From CBFDCQ01 sp965603355 (GTDB lineage: Bacteria; Hydrogenedentota; CAZGCA01; CBFDCQ01): DNA of 41,798 nt. Of the stretch, positions 31,102-38,818 are shown piece by piece (position 1 is the stretch's first letter; every line of letters starts with the position of its first letter). The translations under genes and the position numbers were made by a program. Under the pieces are notes generated by a model, which did not search any database, was not told the origin of the DNA, and saw only the letters and a program-made list of their open reading frames with translations. The stretch lies in contig CBFDCQ010000023.1 in assembly GCA_965603355.1 (NCBI GenBank), positions 1-41,798 of the forward strand. The letters are read 5' to 3'.

Positions 31102-33303
31102 ATGTGTAAACACTTGGTATTGGTGACATCAATCGCGCTCGCACTTGCATTCACGGCTTGCCAGGCCGTAGGTCCAGCCGCCGGCTCATCTTCAGCGGCG
31201 GACGACATCAAGATCGCGGACTTCGAGAATCGCAGCTATGGCGACTGGGAAGTCGAAGGTGATGCCTTTGGTGAAAGACCGGCCGAAGGGACACTTCCTG
31301 GGCAGATGGAGGTGACGGGGTACCTGGGAGAATTGCTCGTTAACTCCTACCGTGGCGGCGATGACGCGACAGGAAAGCTGACGTCATCCGCGTTCACCTT
31401 GGATCGCCGCTACATCAGCTTCTTAATCGGCGGCGGCGGCTTTGAGGGCGAGACCTGCATCAACCTCCTGATTGATGGCAAGGTCGTGCGCACGGCGACC
31501 GGACCCAACACAAGAGCCGGCGGTTCCGAGGCGCTGGGATGGCACGCATGGGACGTTTCGGACCTTGCCGGTAAGGATGCCCGGATCGAAATTGTCGACA
31601 GCCGTGCCGGCGGCTGGGGCCACATCAACGTCGATCACATTTACCAGAGCAATACCAAGGTGGAGATGAAGGTGGAGGTGCGCGAACCAGCGGAGCGTAA
31701 GTTCACGTTCACGAAGAAGTACCTTAACCTGCCGCTAAAGAACTCTTCTCCCGAGAGGGTGTTGAGTCTGGAGATCGACGGGATAAAGGTCCGCGAATTT
31801 GTTATGAAACTGGCCGCCGGGGAACCGGACTTCTGGGTGTATCTGGAGGTCAGTGAGTTTGCGGGTAAGGAGGGCATCCTGCGAACGGACAGGATCATGA
31901 GCGGCCAGATGAAAGGTTTTGAAGCCGTTCATCAGGCCGACACCTTCCCGGGCGAAGAGAGTCTTTATACGGAGAGACTCCGCCCGCAGTTCCATTTCAA
32001 CTCCAAGCGCGGATGGAACAACGACCCGAACGGTATGGTCTACTATGATGGCGAGTATCATCTGTTCTATCAGCACAACCCCTTCGGCTGGCCGTGGGGC
32101 AACATGACCTGGGGCCACGCTGTCAGCACGGACCTGGTCCATTGGACCGAGCTCGGCGATGCGATCCATCCGGACCGGTTGGGCACGATCTTTTCCGGGT
32201 CGGCAGTCATCGACCGCGACAACACGACCGGTTTCCAGACGGGGGACGAGAAACCGCTGGTCTGTATCTATACATCCGCCGGCGGGACAAACCCGTGGTC
32301 GGAAGGCCAGCCGTTCACGCAGTCGCTGGCCTACAGTAACGACCGTGGCAGAACCTTCACGGTATACGAGGGCAATCCTGTCCAGGGACATATCAACGGG
32401 GGCAACCGCGATCCTAAAGTCATCTGGCACGAGCCCACGGATCAATGGGTAATCGTGCTCTACCTAGACGACCAGCGGATGGGTTTCTTCACGTCCAAAG
32501 ACCTGATATCGTGGGAGTTACAGCACGAGATCAAACCGTTCCATGAATGTCCCGAACTGTTCGAGCTGCCGGTGGACGGCGATGAGAACAACAAGAGATG
32601 GGTGCTGTACGGTGCCAGCGGCGACTACTACGTCGGCAAGTTCGACGGTAAGAAGTACACGCCGGGGACCGAGGAGCCAATACGCTACCACTACGGTAAC
32701 TGCTTCTACGCCTCCCAGACGTTCACCAACATTCCGGAGGAGGACGGCCGGCGCATTCAGATCGCCTGGGGACAGATAGACCTTCCCGGGATGCCGTTCA
32801 ACCAGATGATGGACTTCCCGGTCGAGCTGACTCTGCACTCCACCGAGGAAGGCATACGCATGTTTGCCTATCCTGTGAAGGAGATTGAGAAAATCCACGG
32901 GAAGAAGCACAGCTGGAAGGATGAGGTTCTTGAAACTGGTGAGAACCTTTTGTCAGGGATCCAGGGAGAGTTGTTCGACATTAACGTTGAGTTCGCGGTT
33001 GGCGATGCCGCCGAGTGCGGGTTCGTAATCCGCGGTCTGCCAGTAACTTACGACGTTGAAAAACAGCTGCTTTCCTGCAAAGGAGAAAACGCGCCTCTAA
33101 AGCCGGTCGACGGCAAGATCCGCCTGCGTATACTCGTTGACCGTGTCTCAATCGAGATTTTCGGAAATGATGGCAGAGTATACATGCCGATGGGTGCGAT
33201 TCTCGCAGATGAGAACAAGACCCTGGAGGTTTTCACGAAAGGTGGCGACGTGAAACTGACGTCGCTCGACGTTCACGAACTGAGATCCATCTGGCGTAAG
33301 TGA
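31102..33303 (+). CDS. GH32 glycoside hydrolase (levanase/fructosidase), lipoprotein
   Basis: This 733-residue enzyme should cleave beta-fructosyl bonds (levan, inulin or sucrose). A lipoprotein signal ends at C20 (F-T-A-C). Two N-terminal beta modules follow (about 33-180 and 185-285), the second like the module preceding GH32 in Bacteroidetes-type fructanases. The five-bladed propeller holds the nucleophile D308 in W-N-N-D-P-N-G, the transition-state D437 in R-D-P-K and the acid/base E482 in E-C-P-E-L-F. A beta-sandwich closes the protein, with D-R-V-S-I-E-I-F-G-N-D-G. All catalytic residues are present. An AAGGAGAG ribosome-binding site precedes the ATG. Exo or endo action cannot be told. 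Confidence 0.93.
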   Translation: MCKHLVLVTSIALALAFTACQAVGPAAGSSSAADDIKIADFENRSYGDWEVEGDAFGERPAEGTLPGQMEVTGYLGELLVNSYRGGDDATGKLTSSAFTLDRRYISFLIGGGGFEGETCINLLIDGKVVRTATGPNTRAGGSEALGWHAWDVSDLAGKDARIEIVDSRAGGWGHINVDHIYQSNTKVEMKVEVREPAERKFTFTKKYLNLPLKNSSPERVLSLEIDGIKVREFVMKLAAGEPDFWVYLEVSEFAGKEGILRTDRIMSGQMKGFEAVHQADTFPGEESLYTERLRPQFHFNSKRGWNNDPNGMVYYDGEYHLFYQHNPFGWPWGNMTWGHAVSTDLVHWTELGDAIHPDRLGTIFSGSAVIDRDNTTGFQTGDEKPLVCIYTSAGGTNPWSEGQPFTQSLAYSNDRGRTFTVYEGNPVQGHINGGNRDPKVIWHEPTDQWVIVLYLDDQRMGFFTSKDLISWELQHEIKPFHECPELFELPVDGDENNKRWVLYGASGDYYVGKFDGKKYTPGTEEPIRYHYGNCFYASQTFTNIPEEDGRRIQIAWGQIDLPGMPFNQMMDFPVELTLHSTEEGIRMFAYPVKEIEKIHGKKHSWKDEVLETGENLLSGIQGELFDINVEFAVGDAAECGFVIRGLPVTYDVEKQLLSCKGENAPLKPVDGKIRLRILVDRVSIEIFGNDGRVYMPMGAILADENKTLEVFTKGGDVKLTSLDVHELRSIWRK

Positions 33304-33347
33304 ATTAAGAAGCAAAGTGCTCAGAGGATGGGAGACGAGCTGCGCGT

Positions 33348-35645
33348 ATGAAGCTGTTTTCCAGGATGCATTCCAGGCTTGTTGCGGCTATTGTTGCCAC
33401 GTGCGTACTGCTGCCGATTTTGGGGGTCGCCGATGCTGCTGAGGACTCCCGGAAGCCGACGGATGACCAGATAATGAGCCGTTGGGCGGCCGAGGTAACG
33501 CCGGAAAACGTCCTTCCCGAATACCCTCGTCCGATGATGGTCAGGGAAGAGTGGCTCAACCTGAACGGACTGTGGGACTATGCCGTTGTCGGACGGGATG
33601 ACGACCAGCCTGACCAGTATGACGGGGAAATCCTGGTACCGTTCCCCGTGGAGTCCGCGTTGTCGGGTGTCAAGAAACCTGTGGGCAAGGACAAGCGGTT
33701 GTGGTACCGCCGTGTCTTCTACGTGCCTGCAGAGTGGAGAGACAGACGTCTGCTTCTTCATTTCGGCGCTGTGGACTGGGACACTACCGTTTGGGTCAAC
33801 GGGCGGGACGTTGGAAGTCATAAGGGAGGTTATGATCCCTTCACGTTTGACATTACTCATGCAATTGACCCGTCGCTTGACCCGTTGTCGCCGCAAGACC
33901 TCATCGTGTCGGTCTGGGATCCTACGGACGAGGGCCATCAACCCTCTGGGAAGCAAAGGGCGAGACCGCGCGGGTTCTGGTACACGGCGGTAACGGGTAT
34001 CTGGCAAACTGTCTGGCTGGAGCCTGTCCCGCGGGGATACATTCAGAATCTCGAAATAATCCCGGACATCGATGCCGGAACCTTGAGCGTTCGCGTCCAA
34101 ACCGGCGGGAGCGCCGAGGATGGCCGAGTCAAAACCGTGGCCAGAGATGCCGGCGCGTTGGTCGCTGAAGCGACTGGTGCCGCGGGCGAGCCGTTGATGC
34201 TGAACATACCGGGCGCGAAGCTCTGGTCGCCCGAGTCGCCGTTCCTGTACGATCTCGAAGTGACTCTCCTGGACGGTAACGCTCCTGTTGACGCGGTGAA
34301 AAGCTATTTCGGCATGCGCAAGATATCCATGGTCAGGGATAAGCACAGGACGTTCAGGATTGCCCTGAACAACCAGATTCTCTTTCAGTACGGCGCGCTC
34401 GATCAGGGGTGGTGGCCGGACGGATTGTATCGTGTGCCAACCGACGAAGCGTTACGATACGACGTTGAGGTTCTGAAGAAGCTTGGCTTCAACATGCTGC
34501 GCAAACACATCAAGGTCGAGCCGCAGCGCTTCTATTATTGGTGCGACAAGCTGGGGATGATAGTATGGCAGGACATGCCCAGCGGCGACATCACGGGGGA
34601 GCGGGGGACGGATAGGAGTCCCGAGTCCGCGCGCCAGTTCGAGCTGGAATTGGAGCGTATGGTGACTTCACTCTACAACCATCCTGGTATCGTGGTCTGG
34701 GTAATCTTCAATGAAGGATGGGGGCAGTACAATACAGAACAGCTCACCGCGCGGACGAAAGAGAGGGATGCATCGCGGCTGGTCATTAACGCAAGCGGCT
34801 TCGTGGATAAAGGCGTGGGTGATATCCATAGCGTGCATTCCTACCCCGGCCCGACAGGCGCTCCCGTTGAGAAAGACCGCGCCCTGGTGCTGGGCGAGTT
34901 TGGCGGGCTGGCGTTGTCGGTCGAGGGACACTTGTGGCAGCCCGGTAGGGGACGGGGCCGCCGCGGGATAGAAGATGCTGATCAACTGGCCGCTCGATAT
35001 GAAGAACTTCTCGTGAAGCTGCGCCCATACGTTTCGCGCGGCCTTTCCGCCGCCGTCTATACACAGGTTTCGGACGTTGAGAACGAACTGAACGGCCTGA
35101 TGACTTATGACCGATCTGTCATAAAGATGGATACGGCCGGGATGCTCAAGGCGGCCAAAGCGCTGTATGCTGTGTTGCCGGGATCGTTCAAGTTCAAGTC
35201 GGTTGTCGCGACGTCTCAGGAAGAACCGCAGCAGTGGCGCTACACCACCGAGGAACCACCGGAAGGATGGGCGGAACTCGGTTTTGACGACTCATCCTGG
35301 TCGAAGGGTGCGGCCGGTTTTGGCGATCCCAATGAAGTCTGCGCAGTTGTGAGGACAGCATGGAGCACGAAAGAGATCTGGATGCGTAAGACTTTCGAGT
35401 TGTCCGCGAAGAACTTGGTGAACCCCTATATAGTGGTGTACCACGATTTTGAACAGGAAACCCAAGTGTATCTGAACGGCGAGCTGGCCGCAAGAGGTCC
35501 TGAACACCAGTTCGCGTACACTCTGTTCCCGCTGGATAAGGAGGCGAGGGACAAGCTCAAGGACGGTGAGAATGTCCTGGCAGTCCATGGCGTGAAGGGC
35601 TCCCGGCAATACATCGATGTTGGACTGCTGGATTTGAGAGAATAG
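33348..35645 (+). CDS. Exported GH2 family glycoside hydrolase
   Basis: This 765-residue protein has a signal peptide (about 1-30) and the GH2 order: sugar-binding jelly roll (about 65-225, with W-Y-R-R-V-F and N-G-R-D-V-G-S-H-K-G-G-Y), short Ig-like domain (about 230-325) and TIM barrel (about 330-615). Acid/base is E456 in F-N-E-G-W-G and nucleophile E517 in L-G-E-F-G-G. After the barrel comes a second jelly-roll-like module (about 640-765) with F-D-D-S-S-W and V-Y-L-N-G-E, unusual as an extra binding domain. The substrate (galactoside, glucuronide, mannoside) cannot be fixed. It follows GH32 by 44 nt, so the two probably form one operon. Confidence 0.92.
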   Translation: MKLFSRMHSRLVAAIVATCVLLPILGVADAAEDSRKPTDDQIMSRWAAEVTPENVLPEYPRPMMVREEWLNLNGLWDYAVVGRDDDQPDQYDGEILVPFPVESALSGVKKPVGKDKRLWYRRVFYVPAEWRDRRLLLHFGAVDWDTTVWVNGRDVGSHKGGYDPFTFDITHAIDPSLDPLSPQDLIVSVWDPTDEGHQPSGKQRARPRGFWYTAVTGIWQTVWLEPVPRGYIQNLEIIPDIDAGTLSVRVQTGGSAEDGRVKTVARDAGALVAEATGAAGEPLMLNIPGAKLWSPESPFLYDLEVTLLDGNAPVDAVKSYFGMRKISMVRDKHRTFRIALNNQILFQYGALDQGWWPDGLYRVPTDEALRYDVEVLKKLGFNMLRKHIKVEPQRFYYWCDKLGMIVWQDMPSGDITGERGTDRSPESARQFELELERMVTSLYNHPGIVVWVIFNEGWGQYNTEQLTARTKERDASRLVINASGFVDKGVGDIHSVHSYPGPTGAPVEKDRALVLGEFGGLALSVEGHLWQPGRGRGRRGIEDADQLAARYEELLVKLRPYVSRGLSAAVYTQVSDVENELNGLMTYDRSVIKMDTAGMLKAAKALYAVLPGSFKFKSVVATSQEEPQQWRYTTEEPPEGWAELGFDDSSWSKGAAGFGDPNEVCAVVRTAWSTKEIWMRKTFELSAKNLVNPYIVVYHDFEQETQVYLNGELAARGPEHQFAYTLFPLDKEARDKLKDGENVLAVHGVKGSRQYIDVGLLDLRE

Positions 35646-35724
35646 CCTCGACGTTGGGCGGAGCATTCACAGAGATGTGGCTGATGTTCTCGCGAGCCTG
35701 TGGGGGCACCCGTGCGGATTCCGC

Positions 35725-35753
35725 TTGATTGCCTGAGCGTCCGGTGCTATGAT
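35725..35753 (+). promoter_or_regulatory. Promoter of the NTF2-like lipoprotein gene
   Basis: TTGATT (35725-35730), a 17-nt spacer and TATGAT (35748-35753) with TG at the extended -10 position. Transcription would start near 35760, about 73 nt before the gene. No terminator for the preceding GH2 gene is visible. Confidence 0.68.
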
Positions 35754-35813
35754 TCGCTGTAACGGATTGATTTCGGAAGGGTAGGGAAGGTGGTTTGATA
35801 GGCGACGTTACGT

Positions 35814-35824
35814 GGGAGGGAGGT
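35814..35824 (+). promoter_or_regulatory. Strong ribosome-binding site deciding a TTG start
   Basis: GGAGGGAGGTG lies 8 nt before the TTG at 35833. It is much stronger than the average site in this window and supports use of TTG; the in-frame ATG at 35848 would cut into the lipoprotein signal peptide. Confidence 0.65.
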
Positions 35825-35832
35825 GAATAGCT

Positions 35833-36273
35833 TTGAAGAGTGCACGAATGGTCGTATTACTGGCGGTGTCCGTCGCAGTGGTGTGCGTAGCAGGCGGCTG
35901 CGCTACGCTTGGAGGCGGAGCCAGCGATGAGAATATGCTTGGCGAGCTTCTCCAGACGTACAAGACCGGCATGGAGGCGGGTGACGCCGAAGCCGTCATC
36001 GCGTTGTACTCGGAGAACTATGAGAGCGCGCGCGGCGGCACGTACGAGGAGATGGTCGAGCGAATGCGGCAGTATATTCCGCGTATGGCCGAGCGGGACA
36101 TTGAACTCGGCGTAGCTGAAGCCGAGATACAGATCGACGGCGATACCGCGAGAGTCGGCCCGATTGTCAGCGAGGGACGCAGAGGTACAATGCGCAGGAC
36201 ACTCCTCTGTACGAAAGAGGAGGATGGTCGCTGGCGCATAACGGGCAGCGAGAGAGAGCGAAGCGAAGAGTAA
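35833..36273 (+). CDS. Small lipoprotein with NTF2/SnoaL-like domain
   Basis: This 146-residue protein starts at TTG and has a lipoprotein signal ending at C23 in V-A-G-G-C. The mature part (about 35-140) has an amphipathic helix M-L-G-E-L-L-Q-T-Y-K-T-G-M-E-A-G-D-A-E-A-V-I-A-L-Y-like start and an E-D-G-R-W-R-I-T-G ending, the usual pattern of NTF2-like (DUF4440/SnoaL) folds. These folds bind or turn over small ligands, or only stabilise; no catalytic residue can be named. It has its own promoter and a hairpin after it, so it is probably a single-gene unit. Confidence 0.75.
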   Translation: MKSARMVVLLAVSVAVVCVAGGCATLGGGASDENMLGELLQTYKTGMEAGDAEAVIALYSENYESARGGTYEEMVERMRQYIPRMAERDIELGVAEAEIQIDGDTARVGPIVSEGRRGTMRRTLLCTKEEDGRWRITGSERERSEE

Positions 36274-36296
36274 CCTGGAACTGAGTGACAGAAAAG

Positions 36297-36321
36297 GGGC
36301 AGCCATAATCCATGGCTGCCC
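36297..36321 (+). terminator. Hairpin terminator after the NTF2-like lipoprotein
   Basis: GGGCAGCCAT (36297-36306) pairs perfectly with ATGGCTGCCC (36312-36321) around a 5-nt loop, 24 nt after the stop codon. The following T-stretch is poor (TTGCTTG), so termination may be partial. Confidence 0.6.
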
Positions 36322-36400
36322 TTGCTTGAGATCCTGTAGAATCTCCGACAGGAAAGCGGTTGACTTGCCGGAGAAGAGCGTGACATACTACTCAAGCAAG
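36321..36400. repeat. 10-bp inverted repeat flanking a promoter
   Basis: CTTGCTTGAG (36321-36330) and its exact reverse complement CTCAAGCAAG (36391-36400) lie 70 bp apart centre to centre, on either side of the promoter at 36360-36389. The second copy covers the expected transcription start. It could be a paired operator; a few such repeats are expected by chance in a window of this size. Confidence 0.45.
36360..36389 (+). promoter_or_regulatory. Promoter of the stalk-protein gene
   Basis: TTGACT (36360-36365), an 18-nt spacer and CATACT (36384-36389) with TG at the extended -10 position. It lies about 55 nt before the ATG at 36444 and within the inverted repeat described separately. Confidence 0.55.
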
Positions 36401-36443
36401 TACTCCTAACGTGAAGCCGAAGTGAAGATTGGAACATTAGCGA

Positions 36444-37142
36444 ATGACGTGTAGAGAGCTCGATCTCTGCCGTGCGGATGTGACCGCGTCCATTTCGCCT
36501 GGCAAGCAGGACGAAGCCGGCAAGTCCCTGGTGAAAGCGCTCGTCTTGCTGGCGGCGATTGTCGTCTTTTTGGGCTTGCTTGGCAGTCAATCCACAGGAC
36601 CTGAACGTGCCGGGTCTCGGGAGACCTACGATCGGTTAGTTCCGCGCACGAGCGCGCGTCGTACCACTGCATCCAAAGCGGGTACCCGACCCCGGGCTAA
36701 CCCGCATCTGCCGAGGATGGAACCGCCGGAGCTCCACGTACCACGGATCAATGTGCCGCAGGTCACGCCACCTCGGGTCATGGTACCGTCCGGGCCTCGT
36801 CTGGGAGGCAGAAGAGGGAGCCGGCGTACGGAGAGGTTGCGGCCCACGCTCACTCTGGACAATAAGAGCGGCATGCACGCGGAGGTTAAAGTCGTTGGCG
36901 CCAAACGAGTTGTGGTACACGTCCCATCAGGCCAACGCAGAACCGTGACTCTCGCTGGTGGCTCGTATTCGCTCTACGCCAAGTACGGCTCAGGCGAGCG
37001 GGCGATCTATTCACGGGGAGACAACTTCCATGTGACTCAGACTTCCATGTCCGTGTCAAGCACCACGATTACGCTTCACACAGTCATTGGAGGCAACTAC
37101 TCCACGCGGTCCATCTCTGCCGGCGCATACAATCAGCAATAA
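36444..37142 (+). CDS. Unrecognised one-pass membrane protein with Pro-rich stalk and beta domain
   Basis: I do not recognise this 232-residue protein. It has a short N-terminus (1-28, cysteines C3 and C9), one membrane helix (29-47), an Arg/Pro-rich linker and a stalk (92-118) with repeated P-x-[LIV]-x-V-P units. A beta-rich C-terminal domain (about 131-226) has L-T-L-D-N-K-S-G-M-H-A, V-P-S-G-Q-R-R-T-V-T-L-A-G-G-S-Y and T-I-T-L-H-T-V-I-G-G-N-Y-S. By charge, the C-terminal domain is probably outside the cytoplasm. It resembles, from memory, an uncharacterised beta-domain at the end of varied bacterial proteins. It has its own promoter. No strong ribosome-binding site is visible before the ATG. 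Confidence 0.65.
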   Translation: MTCRELDLCRADVTASISPGKQDEAGKSLVKALVLLAAIVVFLGLLGSQSTGPERAGSRETYDRLVPRTSARRTTASKAGTRPRANPHLPRMEPPELHVPRINVPQVTPPRVMVPSGPRLGGRRGSRRTERLRPTLTLDNKSGMHAEVKVVGAKRVVVHVPSGQRRTVTLAGGSYSLYAKYGSGERAIYSRGDNFHVTQTSMSVSSTTITLHTVIGGNYSTRSISAGAYNQQ

Positions 37143-37221
37143 GGTCCGGTTGTTCGTCTCGACCGTGTGCAACGATCAGTGACAACTTCGGCAGGGCGCC
37201 GCCACTCTGAAGAAAACGGCA

Positions 37222-37749
37222 TCAGAGGGTCTGGACTTCGATCTCGTCGTTCGTGAATACGCAGATTGAGGCCGCGATCTGGATGGACTCGCGCACAATT
37301 TGTTCGGCATTCAGCGAGGAGTGATTGACTAGAGCGCGCGCGGCGGCGAGCGCGTACGGCGCTCCGGAACCTATCGCGAGAGCTCCGTCGTCGGGCTCGA
37401 CGATCTCGCCGGTGCCGGAGACGAGCAAAGAGTGTTCGGTGTCGGCAACCGCCAGGATAGCTTCGAGCCGGCGCAGGTACTTGTCGGTTCGCCACAGTTT
37501 GGCAAGTTCAACGGCGGCACGAGGCAGGTTGACACGGAACTCCTCGAGTTTCGCCTCGAACCTCTCGAAAAGCGCGAACGCGTCCGCCGACGCTCCCGCG
37601 AAACCGGCAAGGACTTTCCCGTCAGCAAGTTTGCGGATTTTGGATGCCTTCTTCTTTACTATCGTGTTTCCGAATGAAACCTGCCCGTCGCACCCCATAG
37701 CGATCTGTCCATTATGGCGTACACTCAGAATGGTGGTCCCCTCGAACAT
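37222..37749 (-). CDS. hslV: ATP-dependent protease proteolytic subunit HslV
   Basis: This 175-residue N-terminal-nucleophile protease forms the double hexamer of the HslUV protease. The start M-F-E-G-T-T-I-L-S-V places the catalytic threonine at T5 after a four-residue propeptide. G-D-G-Q-V-type, K-V-L-A-G-F-A-G-A-S-A-D-A-F-like and L-A-I-G-S-G-A-P-Y-A-L-A-A-A-R-A-L segments are family hallmarks. The ending lies in D-E-I-E-V-Q-T-L. The GGAGGG site (37760-37765) fits the ATG. It is last in topA-xerC-hslV; its partner ATPase gene hslU, normally next, is not in the window. Confidence 0.96.
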   Translation of the reverse strand: MFEGTTILSVRHNGQIAMGCDGQVSFGNTIVKKKASKIRKLADGKVLAGFAGASADAFALFERFEAKLEEFRVNLPRAAVELAKLWRTDKYLRRLEAILAVADTEHSLLVSGTGEIVEPDDGALAIGSGAPYALAAARALVNHSSLNAEQIVRESIQIAASICVFTNDEIEVQTL

Positions 37750-37855
37750 GGTCGTCTGCCCTCCACGTTACGTGCACTGGCGGGCTCTCCACGGCGAGTC
37801 TCCGACGGGATGCCCGCTCTACCCGATATTTCGTTGCCCACACGGCCTAAGCGGC

Positions 37856-38764
37856 CTAAGCATGCGGATGCGCGGTCCTGTAGACCTTCTTCAGTCGCTC
37901 AGTGGTCAGATGCGTGTATATTTGAGTGCTTGTAAGACTTGCATGGCCCAGGAGCTCTTGGACGGACCTCAGATCCGCACCCCGGTCGAGCATGTGCGTC
38001 GCAAAACTGTGCCTGAGCGTGTGTGGGCTCACACCTCTGCGCGTCGGCAGGGCGGCGGACGCGTACCTGTGAACGATCCTCTGAATGCTCCGGCTTGTCA
38101 GCGGACCGCCCCGGTGATTCACGAAAAGAGCGGCTACGTTGTTCCCCCCGACAAGCTCAGACCGTACGGCAAGGTAATCCCTCAATGCCGCCACCGCCGG
38201 CGAACCGAGCAGGGCCATTCGTTCCTTTCGACCCTTTCCGAACACCTTGATTACGCCGGAGATCAGGTCGACGTGCTTGAGTTGCAGTGCCGCCAGTTCG
38301 CCCGCGCGCACGCCTGTTGAGTAAACGGTCTCAAGAACCGCGCGGTCGCGTTTCCCCAAGACGGTCGCGGTGTCCGGCGCTTCCAGAAGTTGCCCAACCT
38401 CCTCAACGCTGAGGAAGTGAGGCAACGGTTGGCCGAGCTTTCGCGCCGAAACCATCTTGGCGGGATTGGTCTTGCAGATGCCTCGGGCGTGCAGGTGCTT
38501 GAAGAAGCTGCGAAGCGCCGCCAGCTTCCTTGCCAGCGTCCGCGACGACATTGCGCGGTTTTGCAGCGTTGCGAGATACTCTCTGATGGTGTGCCTGCTG
38601 ACATTCTCCAATAACGAAGCTTCCGATGGAGACGTGCCCAATTCGCCCGCGCCGAGGAAGGTTAGGAACTGGCTAAGATCGTTCGCGTAGGCTCTGAGCG
38701 TGTGGGGCGAGACGTTGCGGTCGCCCTCAAGGTAGCGCAAGAACTCTGTCACGATTCCCGTCAT
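37856..38764 (-). CDS. xerC: Tyrosine recombinase XerC
   Basis: This 302-residue recombinase resolves chromosome dimers at dif, with XerD. The N-terminal SAM-like DNA-binding domain covers about 1-95; the catalytic domain has R153 (T-G-V-R-A-G-E-L), K177 (G-K-G-R-K-E-R), H248 and R251 (H-T-L-R-H-S-F-A), H274 (L-L-G-H-A-S) and Y283 (Q-I-Y-T-H-L). All six active residues are present and length is normal for Xer. The XerC rather than XerD call rests on topA-hslV context, not on a diagnostic residue. No dif site is nearby. It lies 54 nt after topA. Confidence 0.92.
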   Translation of the reverse strand: MTGIVTEFLRYLEGDRNVSPHTLRAYANDLSQFLTFLGAGELGTSPSEASLLENVSRHTIREYLATLQNRAMSSRTLARKLAALRSFFKHLHARGICKTNPAKMVSARKLGQPLPHFLSVEEVGQLLEAPDTATVLGKRDRAVLETVYSTGVRAGELAALQLKHVDLISGVIKVFGKGRKERMALLGSPAVAALRDYLAVRSELVGGNNVAALFVNHRGGPLTSRSIQRIVHRYASAALPTRRGVSPHTLRHSFATHMLDRGADLRSVQELLGHASLTSTQIYTHLTTERLKKVYRTAHPHA

Positions 38765-38818
38765 AAGGCACGTCGCGGATCTTCCGCCTCACCATCCAAC
38801 AGCGCCGCCAGCCGCCCG

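Noticed and set aside
33321..34346. 341-codon open frame on the - strand
   Set aside because: It is antisense to the GH2 gene and shows no domain or ribosome-binding site.
37325..38320. 331-codon open frame on the + strand
   Set aside because: It crosses antisense over hslV and xerC, both certain genes.
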